The notes beneath the pieces are model-generated. The model searched no databases. It saw only the letters and a program-made list of their open reading frames with translations, and was not told the DNA's origin. A DNA stretch of 64,000 nucleotides, from the NCBI GenBank assembly GCA_945643635.1, contig CALZFC010000001.1, positions 4,425,501-4,489,500 on the forward strand. The letters run 5' to 3'. Origin of the DNA: Allodiplogaster sudhausi (lineage: Eukaryota; Nematoda; Chromadorea; Rhabditida; Diplogasteridae). Below are positions 23,400-36,490 of the stretch, one piece after another; the stretch's first letter is position 1; each line of letters starts with the position of its first letter. The translations under genes were made by a program, and so were the position numbers.

Positions 23400-24213
23400 T
23401 CGAGAAAACTCTGAAGCGGCGAGCGTGTGTCATTATATTTGTGGGGCAACCGGAGAGAAGCTTCAAGAGATTGCTCGGGACAAAGCTTCGGTTTGCCCCT
23501 CCCCATCGCTTCTTGATCAAATTGACTCGCAGATCAAAAGGTGTTTTTTTGTTTATAGTTCACAGTTATGTTGCAATGAAATTACTCTAATTAATGTTGT
23601 CGTCGTAGTTGAATTTAAAATAGTTTCCCTCTAGATTCAATCTTCGAGACGCTGGCAGTCGATGTTCATCTTATTGTGAAGTTAGGCGGTAGTCAACTGA
23701 GATTGAGCGAGATTGCTCGCATTGCTGATATTCAAGAAGACATTTTAACCACTGGGATTTTCATAATTTATTTTATATTTTACTTACCCTTTTTTTACCT
23801 CGTTTATATCAGTATCATTTGATATAATTAGGAATAAATGTCGCATGCACTGAGGTCGCTGCGAGAGAGCAATCACGAAGATGAGAACTCTGAAAATGGA
23901 AGTCCTGAGATGGCATTCTCTGGCTCGTTAGACGTCTTCAAGAGTAAGTTCTATAACTTAGCTTCATATTCCATAAAGAATTTACCGTTCACTTACAAAG
24001 ATAGCAATTTTTAAGTAAAATTTCAGAATGTCTTCCGCTCATTGCTGCTTCTGAGACGATCGCAATTGTTGCAAAGGAAGTTCCGAGATTTGAGGAGGTA
24101 TATCTCAACTATCTTGAAGACACGAGGAATGAAATAGAAGACGAGTTCGATATGGACATGGACTCAGAATGTGGATCAGGAGACAAAGAAAACGTGTCGG
24201 CATCTGCTTCATG
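23400..24213 (+). pseudogene. Unidentified gene or gene remnant ending in a KEN motif
   Basis: Three coding-looking blocks. 23400-23541 encodes SVCHYICGATGEKLQEIARD, then KASVCPSPSLLDQ. 23640-23750 in another frame reads FETLAVDVHLIVKLGGSQLR, then LSEIARIADIQED. 23838-23943 plus 24027-24213 are joined by a good intron and read MSHALRSLRESN, an acidic linker, VPRFEEVYLNYLEDTRNEI, and end DKENVSASAS. The last two exons splice cleanly, and the GDKENV tail contains a KEN-box-like degradation motif. The first two blocks cannot be joined in one frame with ordinary splice sites, and a stop precedes MSHALRSL. I do not recognise the family. It could be a decayed cell-cycle-type gene or a short gene starting at 23838. 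Confidence 0.35.
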
Positions 24214-24993
24214 ATCAATGCAAAGTAATATTCTAATTGACTTTGTGTGCTGTACTAGTTTTGGCCTTTTTTTGTTTTTACTAATGCCCTCTCACGTACC
24301 ATTCGTCAGATAATTTCCAATTCATTTAAAGCATTATCAGGTGCTTGTTCTATTCTTGTGAATTTAAATAATTTTCAGTTGTTTCTGTTTTCATTCCCGT
24401 GAATTTTATTTTACAAAGTACTGTTTTTTACTGTTTTAACTACAATTTTTCATTCCAGCCTAAAAAGCAACATCTGGGTTTTTTACCAATTTTTTTTTAG
24501 CAATTTTACACGCGTCCTTTTTTCCCCAGAAATTTTGAGCAGTTTTGCACAAGTGGTTTTGTGAGCAAAAATTTTGAGCACTTTTCTACGCGTACTTTTT
24601 TGCTCAAAAATAATGGGCACTATTATCTATCTTCCTGCCCAAAATTCTTAAGCATTTATGCACACATATTTTCCTGCTCAATTTTTTTTGTACTCTATTA
24701 TATTTGTATATACGTACTCAGATATAAGAATGATTTCCGTGAACGTTTGTACTTGTATATTTATGCAAATTTTTATTTGCTCACGTTTGTACGCGTATAA
24801 AGTTGAACAAAAATGCTGCAGTTTAGTACATGTATATTTTTGCCGACGCTGCAAAAATCCCACAAAACAGGTCAAAACTAAACAAACGCGGATTTTTTTT
24901 AGTTGGCACCGTCATATATGTTAGTCAGCCAGTCTATTGTTAGATGTTTCTTTTAAAAGGAGTAAATATTAATTATTATCGATTGAAGTGTTT
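24214..24993. other. AT-rich intergenic
   Basis: Nothing recognised; many T-rich tracts with repeats of the type TTTTGAGCA. Confidence 0.4.
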
Positions 24994-25895
24994 TTAATCG
25001 ACAAGGAACTCTTGGTCTATGCTCGACGGTACCGGTACAGACATTTTCGTGTCATATGCCGTAACCTCGGTCGGACCCGTGAGGAACTTGCGAGTCCACC
25101 CGAAGAGCGCTATTCTTAAGATAGTGAAATCTTTTTATACATATTTATTTTGTGTGAAATTGTTTTTCTTTAAAATATAGTTTTTTTTCACCATTTCAAT
25201 ATTTTTCAGTAATATAATCTTTCTTTTCTTGAATTAAGTTTTTCATTTAATATTTAAACTTAATAAAGAAAAAAATGATATCCCAACCTGTAGTCCTTGA
25301 CGACGATCATGACAACGAGACCTTCAAAGGCGGGGAAGAGCGGAAAGAGGACGTTGAGGCCGGGCGGAATGTTGACCTTGAGGCCGAGGAGCGGAAAACC
25401 GACTGCCATGATATCGGGCACGTAGATGCACACGATGGGCGCGAGAAGCTAAAATCCCGTAGATCGTGTTTATTGATTTTTTTTTAAATAATAGCTTATT
25501 ATTATTATGCTTTTTCTTGTAACGTTTTTAAAACGCTGAAAAGAAGCGTAAAACAGATATTTTTTAATAAAAATGGGGAATATAAAACAGGTTTCGTTTT
25601 CGGAATGAATAAGGTTCGTCCCTACGAAGACTATCCCCAAAGTTCTTCAGTCAAGAGAAGAATGGATGTGAACCTGAAGTACAAGCGCGAGAAAGAGCTG
25701 AAACTGCATAGTTGCGATGCTTTGGCTGCTCACATCGCCGCAAACTTCCAAACAAGCACATTTCATTGAGTGGATCGAGAAATTAGTTAAAACATACACA
25801 TAAAGATGTCCAATTTCCGTTTAAAGTTAGTGAAAGGGGGGTCTCGCGTAGCATTATTCTGTTATAGAAAAGGTGCTTGATTTGTTGAAAATATT

Positions 25896-25972
25896 GAAGC
25901 ACCTGGGTTCGAACCCGGTACCTCCTACTCATGAGTCTACCACTAATGGTAAGCTACACCCAACGAGTGCTT
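25896..25972 (-). other. tRNA-like insertion in a pseudogene intron
   Basis: The minus strand has GTAGCTTACCATTAGTGGTA and the B box GGGTTCGAACCC. The flanking GAAGCAC and GTGCTTC could pair as a 7-bp acceptor stem. The anticodon stem does not pair well, so a functional tRNA is unlikely. The intact paralogue has a short intron without it. Confidence 0.5.
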
Positions 25973-26526
25973 CGTTCGCTACTCGGGTCACATCTACCAC
26001 AATTCTTTCTCAAATTCCTGAACAATTCTCAAACACCTTATTGATCGCCTTGATGATGCTTCGCGAACAGAAAAGCACGCCGATCAGCTGAATGAAGCTC
26101 GTGATGACAAAGTAGAAGAAGGCCGTCGTTGCCTTCCAGTCGACGAAGCCCTCGAAGTTAGCTCTCTTTCTTTCACTCTCACTCTCACAATTTCTCTCAC
26201 CATTTTTCTCTCTCTCTCTCTGTCTGTCTCTCTGTGTCTCTATCCCTTCTCTACCTCATCATGATATTGACAGTAGGGTTTTTTCCTGCGCCACCTTAGA
26301 ATATTGCAATCAAATGTTACGCTCCATACTACAACATCTTTGTTTGTGTTTGGTATACCTCGTTGAGCATAAAGAGTTCATGGTTGAAGTCGGGATAGTT
26401 GTCCTTGAAGACGTTCTCGGTCATATAGACGAGCGCCTCGGGAGTTGGCACGTAGCCAATGCGGACCATCGTCTCGCCGGCAAAGAGCGCGGCCACGTAG
26501 CCGAGGTGCAGCACGGCGAACGTCCA

Positions 26527-26570
26527 CTTTGTCTCGAGGTACTGGCGGTAGTCAGTACCTCGAGACAAAG
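26527..26570. repeat. Perfect 17-bp inverted duplication, 10-base loop
   Basis: 26527-26543 and 26554-26570 are exact reverse complements (CTTTGTCTCGAGGTACT). One arm is exon 5 coding sequence; the other replaces the splice acceptor. Confidence 0.9.
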
Positions 26571-28141
26571 GTCGTCAGGCAATAATATAATGTAAAGGAG
26601 CCAAGAACTCATTCTTGAATTTGTGTGCATTTTTGGTCCTGACACAATGCGTCGGCATTACATATGTATGTACATATAAACGATAGGAACGTTGCCAAAA
26701 TGTGGGACAGTAGAATGTCCGATTTAAAACGGTGTTCCTTTTCTTGCAGAGTAGCGTGTAGCGGTAGATGAAACTGTAGAGCAGCACCTGGAGAGTCACA
26801 CAATGCGTCCCGCCGTACATCGAGTGGGCGCGTCTGCAGGTTTAAAAATTCAAACTTTAATTTAAGCAAAAAACCTTCTTTTTTTATTCACTTTACCACT
26901 AATAACAATCATGTCAATAGAAATGTATTTAAAATTATGTGCATCTTGCCACAAAGCTGACTCAAAGTATCCGACGCCGCTCATGAACATGAACCATTTG
27001 CCGCCGGCGAGCCGGCGACCTGGAACGGAATATTTAGTCGAATTTGAGACATATATTCTTTCTTGCCTTAAAGCATCAGGTTTTCAGATAGACATTATGT
27101 AGATGTGATTTGATAGAAGTTAAGCCTTCTTTTCCTTTTTTTATTTTAGCGGGAAATCATCATGTTGGGGGGGGCTTAAAATGTGTTTAATACTATATTT
27201 TGTTTCTATATTTTCTAACCGGTCGGAAGAGAGCACACAACGATGTAAAGAGGATGTCATGGACCGCGAACGCGATGATGTAATACTTGTAGTTGCCAAT
27301 GTGCTTGCCACTCTTGGTCGTGGCCATTATGATCACGAGCGCGTTCCCCAGGAAGGAGGTTGCTAGAGATGGAGAAGTTGTTTTTTTTGTTATTTAATTC
27401 TAAACTGATTTCTCTTGCAAGGAGGACTCAAAAGCCTTAAAGGAAGTCTCCGGCGAATGTTAGGGCAAGCAATTCAAAATAGGCATTTGAACCATGAAGT
27501 GTCCTGCACTGAAGGACCTCAAGCTGCCAGTGGCTAAAACATGCCTAGTTCTCTACCCGCACGTTTTCGGAAGGCTGTGATCCTCTCATTTCAGTGCTGC
27601 TGTCCTTGAACTCTCTCCACAGAAATTCGTGGTCAAAAAATTGCATAGGGAGCTGACCTGTTGAGAAAATTCCGGCCAATGTCGGTTGCGTGCTCCGATA
27701 TGCACGCTTTGAAGAATATGGTTCGGCTTTGCCCGGTTTTGCTATACACGGCGCTTTTTTCAAATGGCTGGAGTTGGCTTTTTTGATGCGGTCGAGCGAT
27801 ACAAAGTAGGAGGGTGCTAAGATCTACCGTAGCTAATTCTCTACCCGTGATATTTAAAATGACTATAATTCCGGAATGATAAGATGAAATTCATTCAAAC
27901 TTTCCCTATCTATGTTTTACGATGAGACGAACTGATCTATGCTTACAAAACGATATGTTAACCATTCGCCGTAGACCTAATTTAATCAATACGTCTCATC
28001 TCAAAGTCGCAGGGACACAAGTAAAACGACTCATTCATTTTCTAAAATAGGGCACTAATTTTCGAGGACTCTAATCAACCGACCAATCGCGGTCCACTCG
28101 ATCGTGTCGAAAAGAGTGCGAATGTCGTCAGAGACCTTCAT

Positions 28142-31042
28142 GATCGTCGCTGAAAGTGGAGCGCATTCACTGAAGCATCATTACGAATAAAGTAGATGCG
28201 CGATCTTTCACACAAAACTTAAATAAGCGGCTAACAATAAGAGTAACTTAGTCTGCTGAAAACAAGAAGCCAGCTTAGGCCTTGTCTAAAAACCTTTTAG
28301 ACGAGGCCTAAGAATTGGGTATGGGAAAGCCACACACAGCAGACGTTGTGAAAGTTGCGGCTTTAAGTAGCCTTCCGCGACAGCATCATAATACTTTTGC
28401 AATGAATAATCATAATCTCTTATTGTTCGGATTATCTTCCTAGTTAGCTTAGCATGAATACTTTGGCCGGATAATCTGCCGTTCTCTGTTTTGTGAGACA
28501 AAAAGAATTAGGAGTGAGAAGTTCATTCGGAAGTCCATGCATACTTCGAGATAGGAAGAGGCATTCAGAGAGTGAGACAGAGAGAGAGAGAGAGAGAGAA
28601 TGATAGAAAAGAGGGATTGAGAGAGAGGGAGAGAGAGAGAATGATAGAAAGAGAGGAAGAGAGATAGAGAGGATGGCAGTGCGTGATTATGGCGTGTCGT
28701 CAGAACTCTCTTTGTTTTCAGAAGATTAGTTCAGCTGAACTCTCTTACTAATAGTCTTCCTAGACGAGTGTGGATGATTTAATGGCTCGCCATATTCTTT
28801 AAACCAAACAAGGCTACATTGTATCCGAATGTGATTCTAAAAGGGCGAGTAAACATTGTCTCAATGTATTTGTTTCAATCACCATCAGTCTTTTCGCTGA
28901 TGGCTTTCAAACAAGATTGTGTACTACAAACTACATACTACATACTGGCATTATTGAAATTTATATAAATAAGAATAATAATCCTTAAAGAAAAAAATTG
29001 TAATTATTGTCATGCCCGTCACCCAGCTTCCAAAAAATTAATATTCGGAACTCTCTGACGGAATACTCTTAAAGAATAGGGTTTTTATGACGAAGAAAAC
29101 ATACCGTACTTTACTTATTTTTCAGAAAATAAAAACTATCGTTACATTCGGTGCGGGTGCGACATTTCCGAAACAGAAATGGGCAAGCTCAGCCGACTTG
29201 TGGCTTTACCGTAGCCCGTCATTTTGACCTAGCCATGGCTAGTGTCCCCGGTATCGTTGTCATCATTCTACCGCTACAGCACTGGTGGCTCGTCAGGTTG
29301 TTCTTCTTATTATTGAGCCTGCATTTGTTATCTTTTCTTCTTTTCTTCTCGAGTCCCTTCCCCGAATGGGTCATTATTGTCAGTCATTGTCATGCAACCA
29401 TTTGTATTCTTATTCGTGATCTAAGTTATTGCTATGCAGTGCTGTTGATTTGCATATTCCCTTTTTATCTTTCCTACGAGTCTTCTTTTTCTTTTCTCCT
29501 TTCTCAAAGTCTGTTTCGTCTCTTTCGTTAAACCCTGACGGCGCTTGTCTAGTTGCCCCTCCAGAAACCCCGCGCCGGCTTTAACCGGGCTTCATCAAGG
29601 TTAAAGGGGCGGCATCAAGTTGGGGTCACTTAGTAGTGCCGCGTGTCTTCTACCCTCGGCTTCTTCGTCTGTGAGGGTCTTCTCTGTTCTTTTCTTCTTT
29701 TTTCCCCTGTCAAGGTCGACTCCTTCTTCCCTGGTTGTTCTTCTTTCTCTTTTTATTTTCGTTGTCTTCCTTCTTCTCAAGATTCGCTCTAATTCCCGAC
29801 GTTTCCGGTTCATTCTCTTCTAATTCAAAGCACATTTTGCCATTCCCAGTCATCTGTAATTTCTGAGAAATTTTTCTGAGAAATTTGGTCTCGAGTGGGA
29901 ATAAGTCAGTATTCTACGAGTTGGACCTTTCTAAAAAAATTTCTTTATTAGGGGAATCAGTCAAAAGAGTTTTGCCTCCCTCTTTAATTCAAGTTATGTA
30001 GTCAACATGCGAGGGTATTCTTTACACTTATCATACAGATAGATTTCTCCTAATTTTCTTGAGTTAGACACGAATGGAATGTGATTTAATTATGAACATT
30101 GTTGCGAGTAAGAAAAATTATTCATTGAATAGAATTCTAGATTGAAGAATTTAGATCTCATGGATGAAATCAAAAGAAAGCGTCAAAAAGGCGTCTCGAT
30201 TCTACCGTAAATCCCGCATAATCCTTTAGAAGTTAGGGACACCAGCAGAAGAAAAGCCACTTGTAATTTGAACCGCATGGCAGTTGATTGAAATCTGTAG
30301 GCGTAAACACGCGCAGGAGATTATTATCATAACAGTGATCACCGTTCGCAAAATAAGGCAAATGCCAATCTTCTGCTCAAAGGCTACGGATTATGTACTC
30401 GGGAAATTCGCTATTGTCTGAGGGTGTCTATAGAAGACAGCTCACAAAAAATAAATATTTTTTGAAGGTGTTTCGCTGTGTTAAGAAGAAAGAGAAGCTG
30501 TTCTTTGTGACGAAGGATTAATTCAAATGAACCGTCTAGCAAAGAAGGAAAAAAACACATGTTGATTTGGTGATCTCGCTTATTCTCTTCTACATCACAC
30601 TACGTTGTGGCCGATTATCCTGTTTTATCCGTCACCAGTTTTTTTCGTCGTTGTGTTCTTATTTCTATCATTATGATGAAATATCTTGTAGTTATAATTT
30701 TTCGTATTTGCCATTTTGTGTCCATAAAAGACCAAAAGTAAATAACAAACATACACATAATAAAATATAGTTACGTTTCAGCAGAAACATTCTGGAAATA
30801 AGTACAATATATCGCAAATCCTAGGTAATTTACAAAATTTTTGTGAAAATAATAAAAAATATCGCAGATTGCATATGAAATTACAACTGACTTTGAAGTG
30901 GCAATACAAATGCAAAAAATGGCATTGGTCAAATTGGTTATAAGAGAGGGAAATTATTGTAGGTGCCGGAGGTGTAAATACATATAAATTGTTTTAATTG
31001 GTGGCGGAATCATGAGTTGGTGTTAGACGGAACGGGAACAGA
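28142..31042. other. Spacer between tandem str copies
   Basis: 28290-28970 is homologous to 34500-35150, so the duplicated unit includes about 1 kb of 5' flank. It holds GA-rich microsatellites at about 28577-28680. 29150-29830 is less AT-rich, with open but unrecognised frames. No gene supported. Confidence 0.55.
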
Positions 31043-34000
31043 CTATGTCGTCTCATAAGTCGTCACTTCGGTTGGGCCCTTGAGAAACTTGCGCGTCCAT
31101 CCGAGCAGCGCCATTCTTAAGAGAGTGAGTAATCTTGTTTATGTATAATTAATTATGTTATTGTTAACCTTTTTTTCTTCGTTAAGACATTCTTTTATTT
31201 TATATTACTTTTAGTCTAGTTTAATATTTCCTCAAAAATATTTTTCTTTTTCTTTTATTAATTTTTTTATACAATATTTAAATTTAATATAAAAATGATG
31301 TCCCAACCTGTAGTCTTTGACGACGATCATGACAACGAGACCATCAAAGGCGGGGAAGAGCGGAAAGAGGACGTTAAGGCCGGGCGGAATGTTGACCTTG
31401 AGGTCAAGGAGCGGAAAGCCGACCGCCATGATCTCGGGCATGTAGATGCACACGACGGGTGCGAGCAACTCAAATCAATATCTCTTGGTTTGTTTCCTCC
31501 CTTGATCATTATGTTTTCCTTGTCTAGTCTACTATCTACAGACACTGGAGTATAAATGCTCTAATGTGTATTATGGGCAAGCTGTTTTTGTACGTCAATC
31601 ACATCGTTGACGGATTCTTCAATTTTGTCATTTCTTACGTCGCATGTGTCTCATTGTGTTTAAGAAAAAAGTAAAAAAAAAATTTCAACCTTTTAAAACT
31701 CCCGTGTAAACAGCCATTGTTTAAGGAATGAGTAGTATTGAATGGCCTTTGCTTTACGAATGAATAGGTTTGTGTCCTGGGCAGACTTTCCCAATGCCTT
31801 GTAGACAAGAGAAGAATAGAATTGAACCTGGAGAACGAGCGCGAGAAAGAGCTGAAACTGCATACTAGCGATGCTTTGGCTGTTAACATCGCCGCGAACC
31901 TCAAACAACATTTCATTGAATGAATGGACAAAAAAATTGTTCAATCAGCGACATAAAATTGTCCATCTACTAAATTAATTACCAAAATTTTATACGTCTC
32001 ACTTTATTGATAGCCTTGATGATGCTTCGCGAGCAGAAGAACACGCCGATGAGTTGAATGAAGCTCGTGATGACAAAGTAGAAGAAGGCCGTTGTTGCAT
32101 TCCGGCCCACGAAGCCCTCGAGATAATGGCAATTTATCAGCATATTTATTTTATTTTATTATTTTAAGTTTATTTTTACTATTTTTTTCTTTCATAATTT
32201 TTCATGCATGTTTTAATTAAAAAAAATTTTTCGAAAATTTTCTTGCACTCTTCATTGCAAACTCCTTTTCGTACATCATGATGTTAACAGTAGGATTTTT
32301 TCGGCTCCACCTAAGAATATAGTAATCAAATGTTACATACTCCATACTACAACATCCGTCCTTATGTTTGGTGTACCTCGTTGAACATAAAGAGTTCATG
32401 GTTGAAGTCGGGATAGTTGTCCTTGAAGACGTGCTCGGTCATGTTGACGAGCGCCTCGGGAGTTGGCACGTAGCCAATGCGGACCATCGTCTCGCCGGCA
32501 ACGACCGCAGCCAAGTAGAAAATGAGGAGCACGACAAACGTCCACTTGGTCTCGAGATACTGGCGGTAGTCTGGCCTGCCCATGGATTAGTAATCAATCT
32601 TTTGAAATCACGCATATGTAATTATTCGATGATTGGCATCATGTTCAACGTCATCAGGCATTAACTAAATGATATGAACTTTGCCAAGAGTGGATGTACG
32701 ATTTGAAAATTACGCATACGCACTTGCAAAGTAGAGTGTAGCGGTAGATGAAGCTGTAGAGGAGCACCTGGAGCGTAACACAATGCGTCGCGCCGTACAG
32801 CGAGTGCGCATGGCTAGAAAAAAGTTTTATATATATTTGAATTCCCGCGCTTTTCCCTGAGTGTGCATGTCAAAATTTGAGTGCTGCAACTATTGCATAT
32901 TATGTGTGCAGAATGCTAACAGGCTGACTCAAAATAGCCGACACCGCTCATGAACAGGAACCATTTGCCGCCGAGCGAGCCGGCGACCTAGGTACGAAAT
33001 ATTTAGTAAAATTTGAAACAATTTTTCCTTCTTTTCTGAAAGCGTCAAGTTTTTCGGAAATACAAGATGCGGTAGATGTGTTAGATAGAAATAGAAGTTG
33101 GTGGTGGTTGATGATAAATCTGCTTTATAATATTCTATTTATTACTTTTATTCATAATTTATTTTTATCCTCTTGTTTTCCTTCACTGCTGACCGGCCGG
33201 AAAAGCGCGCACAACGCCGTGAAGATGATGTCATGGACGGCGAAGGCGATGATGTAATACTTGTAATTGCCGATGTGCTTGCCACTCTTCGTCGTCGCCA
33301 TTATGATCACGAGCGAGTTCGCCAGGAAGGAAATGGCTATAGAGCGAAAGTGTAGTCTCTTTTTTTTATTAAATTAAATAAAATGGTTTTAATTTTTTAA
33401 ATTTAATCCGGTAAGGGCCCATAAGCTTTAAACAATGCCACAGCGCTGGGCAATGTATTGGAGCGATGCAATGGGCAGTCCAATGTGCAATTCCGTGCTT
33501 TGGCCGGACATCAAAACACAATAGCTATAACAAAGTAACTAAAATTTAACGTCAAAGAAAAGTATGAATGCTCACAGCTGATTCCAATTTCATGATGAAT
33601 TCTCAATTTTCCATACCTGCATTTGTCTTGCACGGAATTTTTTCATACAGTAAAAACATGCTTTGGCTTGTTTGTTTTTTGTATTGGACTTTTATTTTGC
33701 ATTTTTAACGGTATAAAGAATTTTATTTTCTCCCAATTTGTGAGAAGTTTCTGCTCGAAAGGAGCATATTCTCACAGTTGGGAGTCATATATTTGATTTC
33801 TATGTTCTTGAATAAAGCTTTTTTTCCTGTCTATTAGTTGTCCAAGCGGGAAGAAGTTGGCAAAATGCCAAGTTCAGCCGAGCAGACCATCGCCCGGATT
33901 GAATGCTACTCTCAGGCGTGGCAATTTGCCAAGGACGCTTGAGAAGTGAAATGGTAGAGGGGTCACGCATAATGAAAAATCAATCGTGCCGGGTGCTTTT

Positions 34001-34201
34001 TAATAATTGGGCCACGTAGGGAGCCTAGCGGGCGCGGGTTGGACTCTATTGGACTGCACCGATCCCTGCGCTGTGCAATGCGTCAAGTTAAAAAAAACCG
34101 TATTCTCAAAGTCGTCGTGGGAAAGATGGAAATATCAACCAACCAATCGCGGTCCATTCGATCGTGTCAAAAAGAGTGCGAATGTCGTCGGAAACCTTCA
34201 T
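31043..34201 (-). CDS. Serpentine chemoreceptor, Str family (intact tandem copy B)
   Basis: Nine exons, all with GT-AG boundaries and consistent phase: 34144-34201, 33194-33336, 32929-32987, 32724-32813, 32377-32575, 32003-32116, 31828-31899, 31308-31468, 31043-31115. They total 969 nt, 322 residues, normal for Str. Start MKVSDDIRTLF. Family signatures: NSLVIIM, then HIGNYKYYIIAFAVHD (TM1-TM2), VLLYSFIYRYTLL (TM3), a large loop with a YVPTPEALVNMTEHVF segment, TTAFFYFVITSFIQ (TM5), SMQFQLFLALVLQ (TM6), PLFPAFDGLVVMIVVKDYR (TM7). The C-terminus is KGPTEVTTYETT. It is probably a plasma-membrane odorant-type receptor in sensory cilia, inferred from the family. It arose with the pseudogene by tandem duplication of a unit about 6 kb apart. 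The ligand cannot be inferred. Confidence 0.93.
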
Positions 34202-34780
34202 GATCGTCGCTGGAAGTAGAAGATTGAATTATAGTGCGCCTTCACCGAAGCAGTACTCGCACTAAAATAGAGGTGCATATTACAAGTGGCCATCGAACTC
34301 GCGCGATCTTAAAGGAGCATGAAATGCAACCGTAATCTATTTGAATTTTGGCCAACACTCTAAAACACATGCCCTCTCACCTTTCTGTCAAGCAAAAAGG
34401 CGCGAATCCAAGCGCAAGTTTATTGACTCCTTGGAACAATGACTAGATGTTCGGTGGGTGTCAGAAAGTAAGTTTGTGTGTGTTCCAAGAAACACTAGCA
34501 ATAGATGACAAGACAATCCAAAGAACTAGGCGTGGGAATTGCAGCCACACAAGGCAGACATTGTGAAATTTGAGCATTTAAGTAACGTTCTGCTTCAGCA
34601 TCCTAATACGTTTGTAATGAATAACAATAATCACGTATTGTTCGGATGCTCATCCTAGTTAGGGGAATACCTCGAGCGGATTATGTTTGTATCTATCGTT
34701 CTCTGGTTTCGGCGATTATAAATTAAAAGTGAGCAGCACATTCGGAAGTTCAGGAAGAGCTTAAGATAGGAAGAGGCAGT

Positions 34781-34823
<43 letters not shown>

Positions 34824-36414
34824 CGCAAGATAGAGAGGGGAGAGGGAAAGAGACGATGGAAGTGCTTGCATGAGAGTGTCATGGAGTCAGAAGTACGCTC
34901 TCTTTCATTGTTTGCAGAGGATTAGTTCAGCTGAACTATCGTACAAATATTCTCCCTATCTTCGTAGACATCCACGGATGATTTAATGATCTGGCCATAT
35001 TCATCAGACTAATTGTAACATTGTACGCAAATATGAAAGCGAGTAAACATTGTCTTTTTTTGTTTCATTAGACACGATACTTGTTGTTTATGGCGTTATT
35101 AGAAGACTATACACTGCTGCACACTACACACTACATGCAGCTGTTATTTAAATTCATATATAGGAATTCTACTCTTTCAAGGAAACAACTGCTACTGTCT
35201 AAGTGTGACTGTTTGTTATGGCACTGGGTATCACTGTAAAAGAGCCTCTATGACAATGGTATGTATCCCGCCTCTGCTTGATGTTTATTTCTTTTTGGAG
35301 TTGAGGGCGAGTTTTCCTCCCAATAACAAGCTTTCACGAAGTAAAAAAATATTGTCTTGATTGAATTTATTTTATGTTGACATATCAACATACTATGTAC
35401 ATACATATGTATGTATATCCATTCTGACAATAACACTTTTAATAGTTCCCAAAAGTGGCCCGGACGTTGAAGGATTCGAGCAGTTACCAGACTAATCATT
35501 TTAGTTTTGTAGTCGATAGGGTTCGAATAGTGATTTCATTTCTATAAAATAATAATAGTATTTATTATTTTGTCTTTTTAGACAGTAATGTACAATTTTG
35601 TAGCTACCTGGATGACAGTAGTCTGGTGCCATTCAAACGAACAATATCCCTCATAAGATCATACTCACTTATATCTACAAAACAAGCCTTCACAAAAGCT
35701 AACCATAAGATAAAATAAATACAATGTCTGCTATTTAAGGGTTCTCACGCACTTATTACAGAATCTGCACAACACTGCTCTCGAATCTACTTTGGTAGCA
35801 GTTATGTTGCTTTTCTAGCAATAAGCCAACACTGGAATTTAGGAGCACAATTGGATACGCGAGAATATAATGTTCATTAAGCGATCTCGGTCAGCTTAGA
35901 TATGTAGCTCTGGGAGATAGTGAACTTTCGAAAGGGCAAAAGGGAATAGTGCAGGAAAGGGGATTTGATAATCTTCTTATGTGATATAACTCCATCTACA
36001 CGACAATGGACTCTCCTAAGCAATAGATTTAACAATCACCTTAAGAATCAAGTGAAAATGTGCACGAGAATAAAGGTACATATCTTATTGTCAAAAGTAC
36101 AACATTGTGTCCACTTTTGGATCCAGAACATCAAGCGAAAAAAAACCAGAGACTCGGTGACTTTTCTTTACTCCTTTTGTTTTTGTCTTTAATTTTAGGC
36201 AAACAGGCTTATGGTTAGTTAGATGCGGACTCTGAAAAATGTAGGTACATTCTTATGCTGTTCTACGGGTTATTCCATACACACAAGGAGGCATACAGTC
36301 ACACTCTAGGGTTATGTAAAGGAAGCAAGCAACGTTCATTACTTTATTAACAGATTGAATAGTCTCGATCTTATCATAATCTAACAAATTTCTTTTAAAA
36401 AAAATTGTTTTCTA
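34202..36414. other. 5' flank of str gene and intergenic
   Basis: 34500-35150 repeats the flank of the pseudogene copy and includes a GA microsatellite at about 34784-34820. The remainder is AT-rich with no gene seen. Confidence 0.5.
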
Positions 36415-36490
36415 TGGGAATCGAAGCCTATGCTTTCAAACTGTAACGCAATGACTAGATCACGTAACCACTGGTGCTGAACACCATTTT
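36415..36490 (-). other. tRNA-like relic
   Basis: The minus strand reads GTGATCTAGTCATTGCGTTA, then GCTTCGATTCCC, resembling A and B boxes at tRNA spacing. It lacks a paired acceptor stem. Confidence 0.4.

Larger units (their letters stand above)
24994..28141 (-). pseudogene. Str-family chemoreceptor pseudogene (tandem copy A)
   Basis: All nine exons of the intact neighbour are recognisable: 28084-28141, 27220-27362, 26962-27019, 26744-26833, 26357 to about 26557, 26037-26150, 25674-25745, 25288-25448, 24994-25114. Lesions relative to the intact copy: exon 3 lacks one base (58 against 59 nt), giving a stop ten codons later. Exon 4 has lost its GT donor (TGCAAGAAAAGG replaces TGCAA-GTGCGT). 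The exon 5 acceptor is replaced by a perfect 17-bp inverted duplication. The exon 7 acceptor AG is displaced by a base. Exon 9 reads through into a longer tail. The intron between exons 6 and 7 gained about 190 bases including a tRNA-like segment. Exon sequence is otherwise well kept, so decay is recent. Confidence 0.88.

Noticed and set aside
25896..25972. Functional tRNA gene
   Set aside because: The acceptor could pair, but the anticodon stem does not and the D-loop has an insertion; kept as tRNA-like only.
29151..29531. 126-codon plus-strand frame
   Set aside because: It is Leu/Phe/Ser-rich from T-rich DNA, with no domain and no splice partners.
31295..31555. Charged plus-strand frame with DDDHDNET, and its twin at 25275
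   Set aside because: Exact antisense of the TM7 exon of the str genes; the minus-strand reading has the receptor signature.
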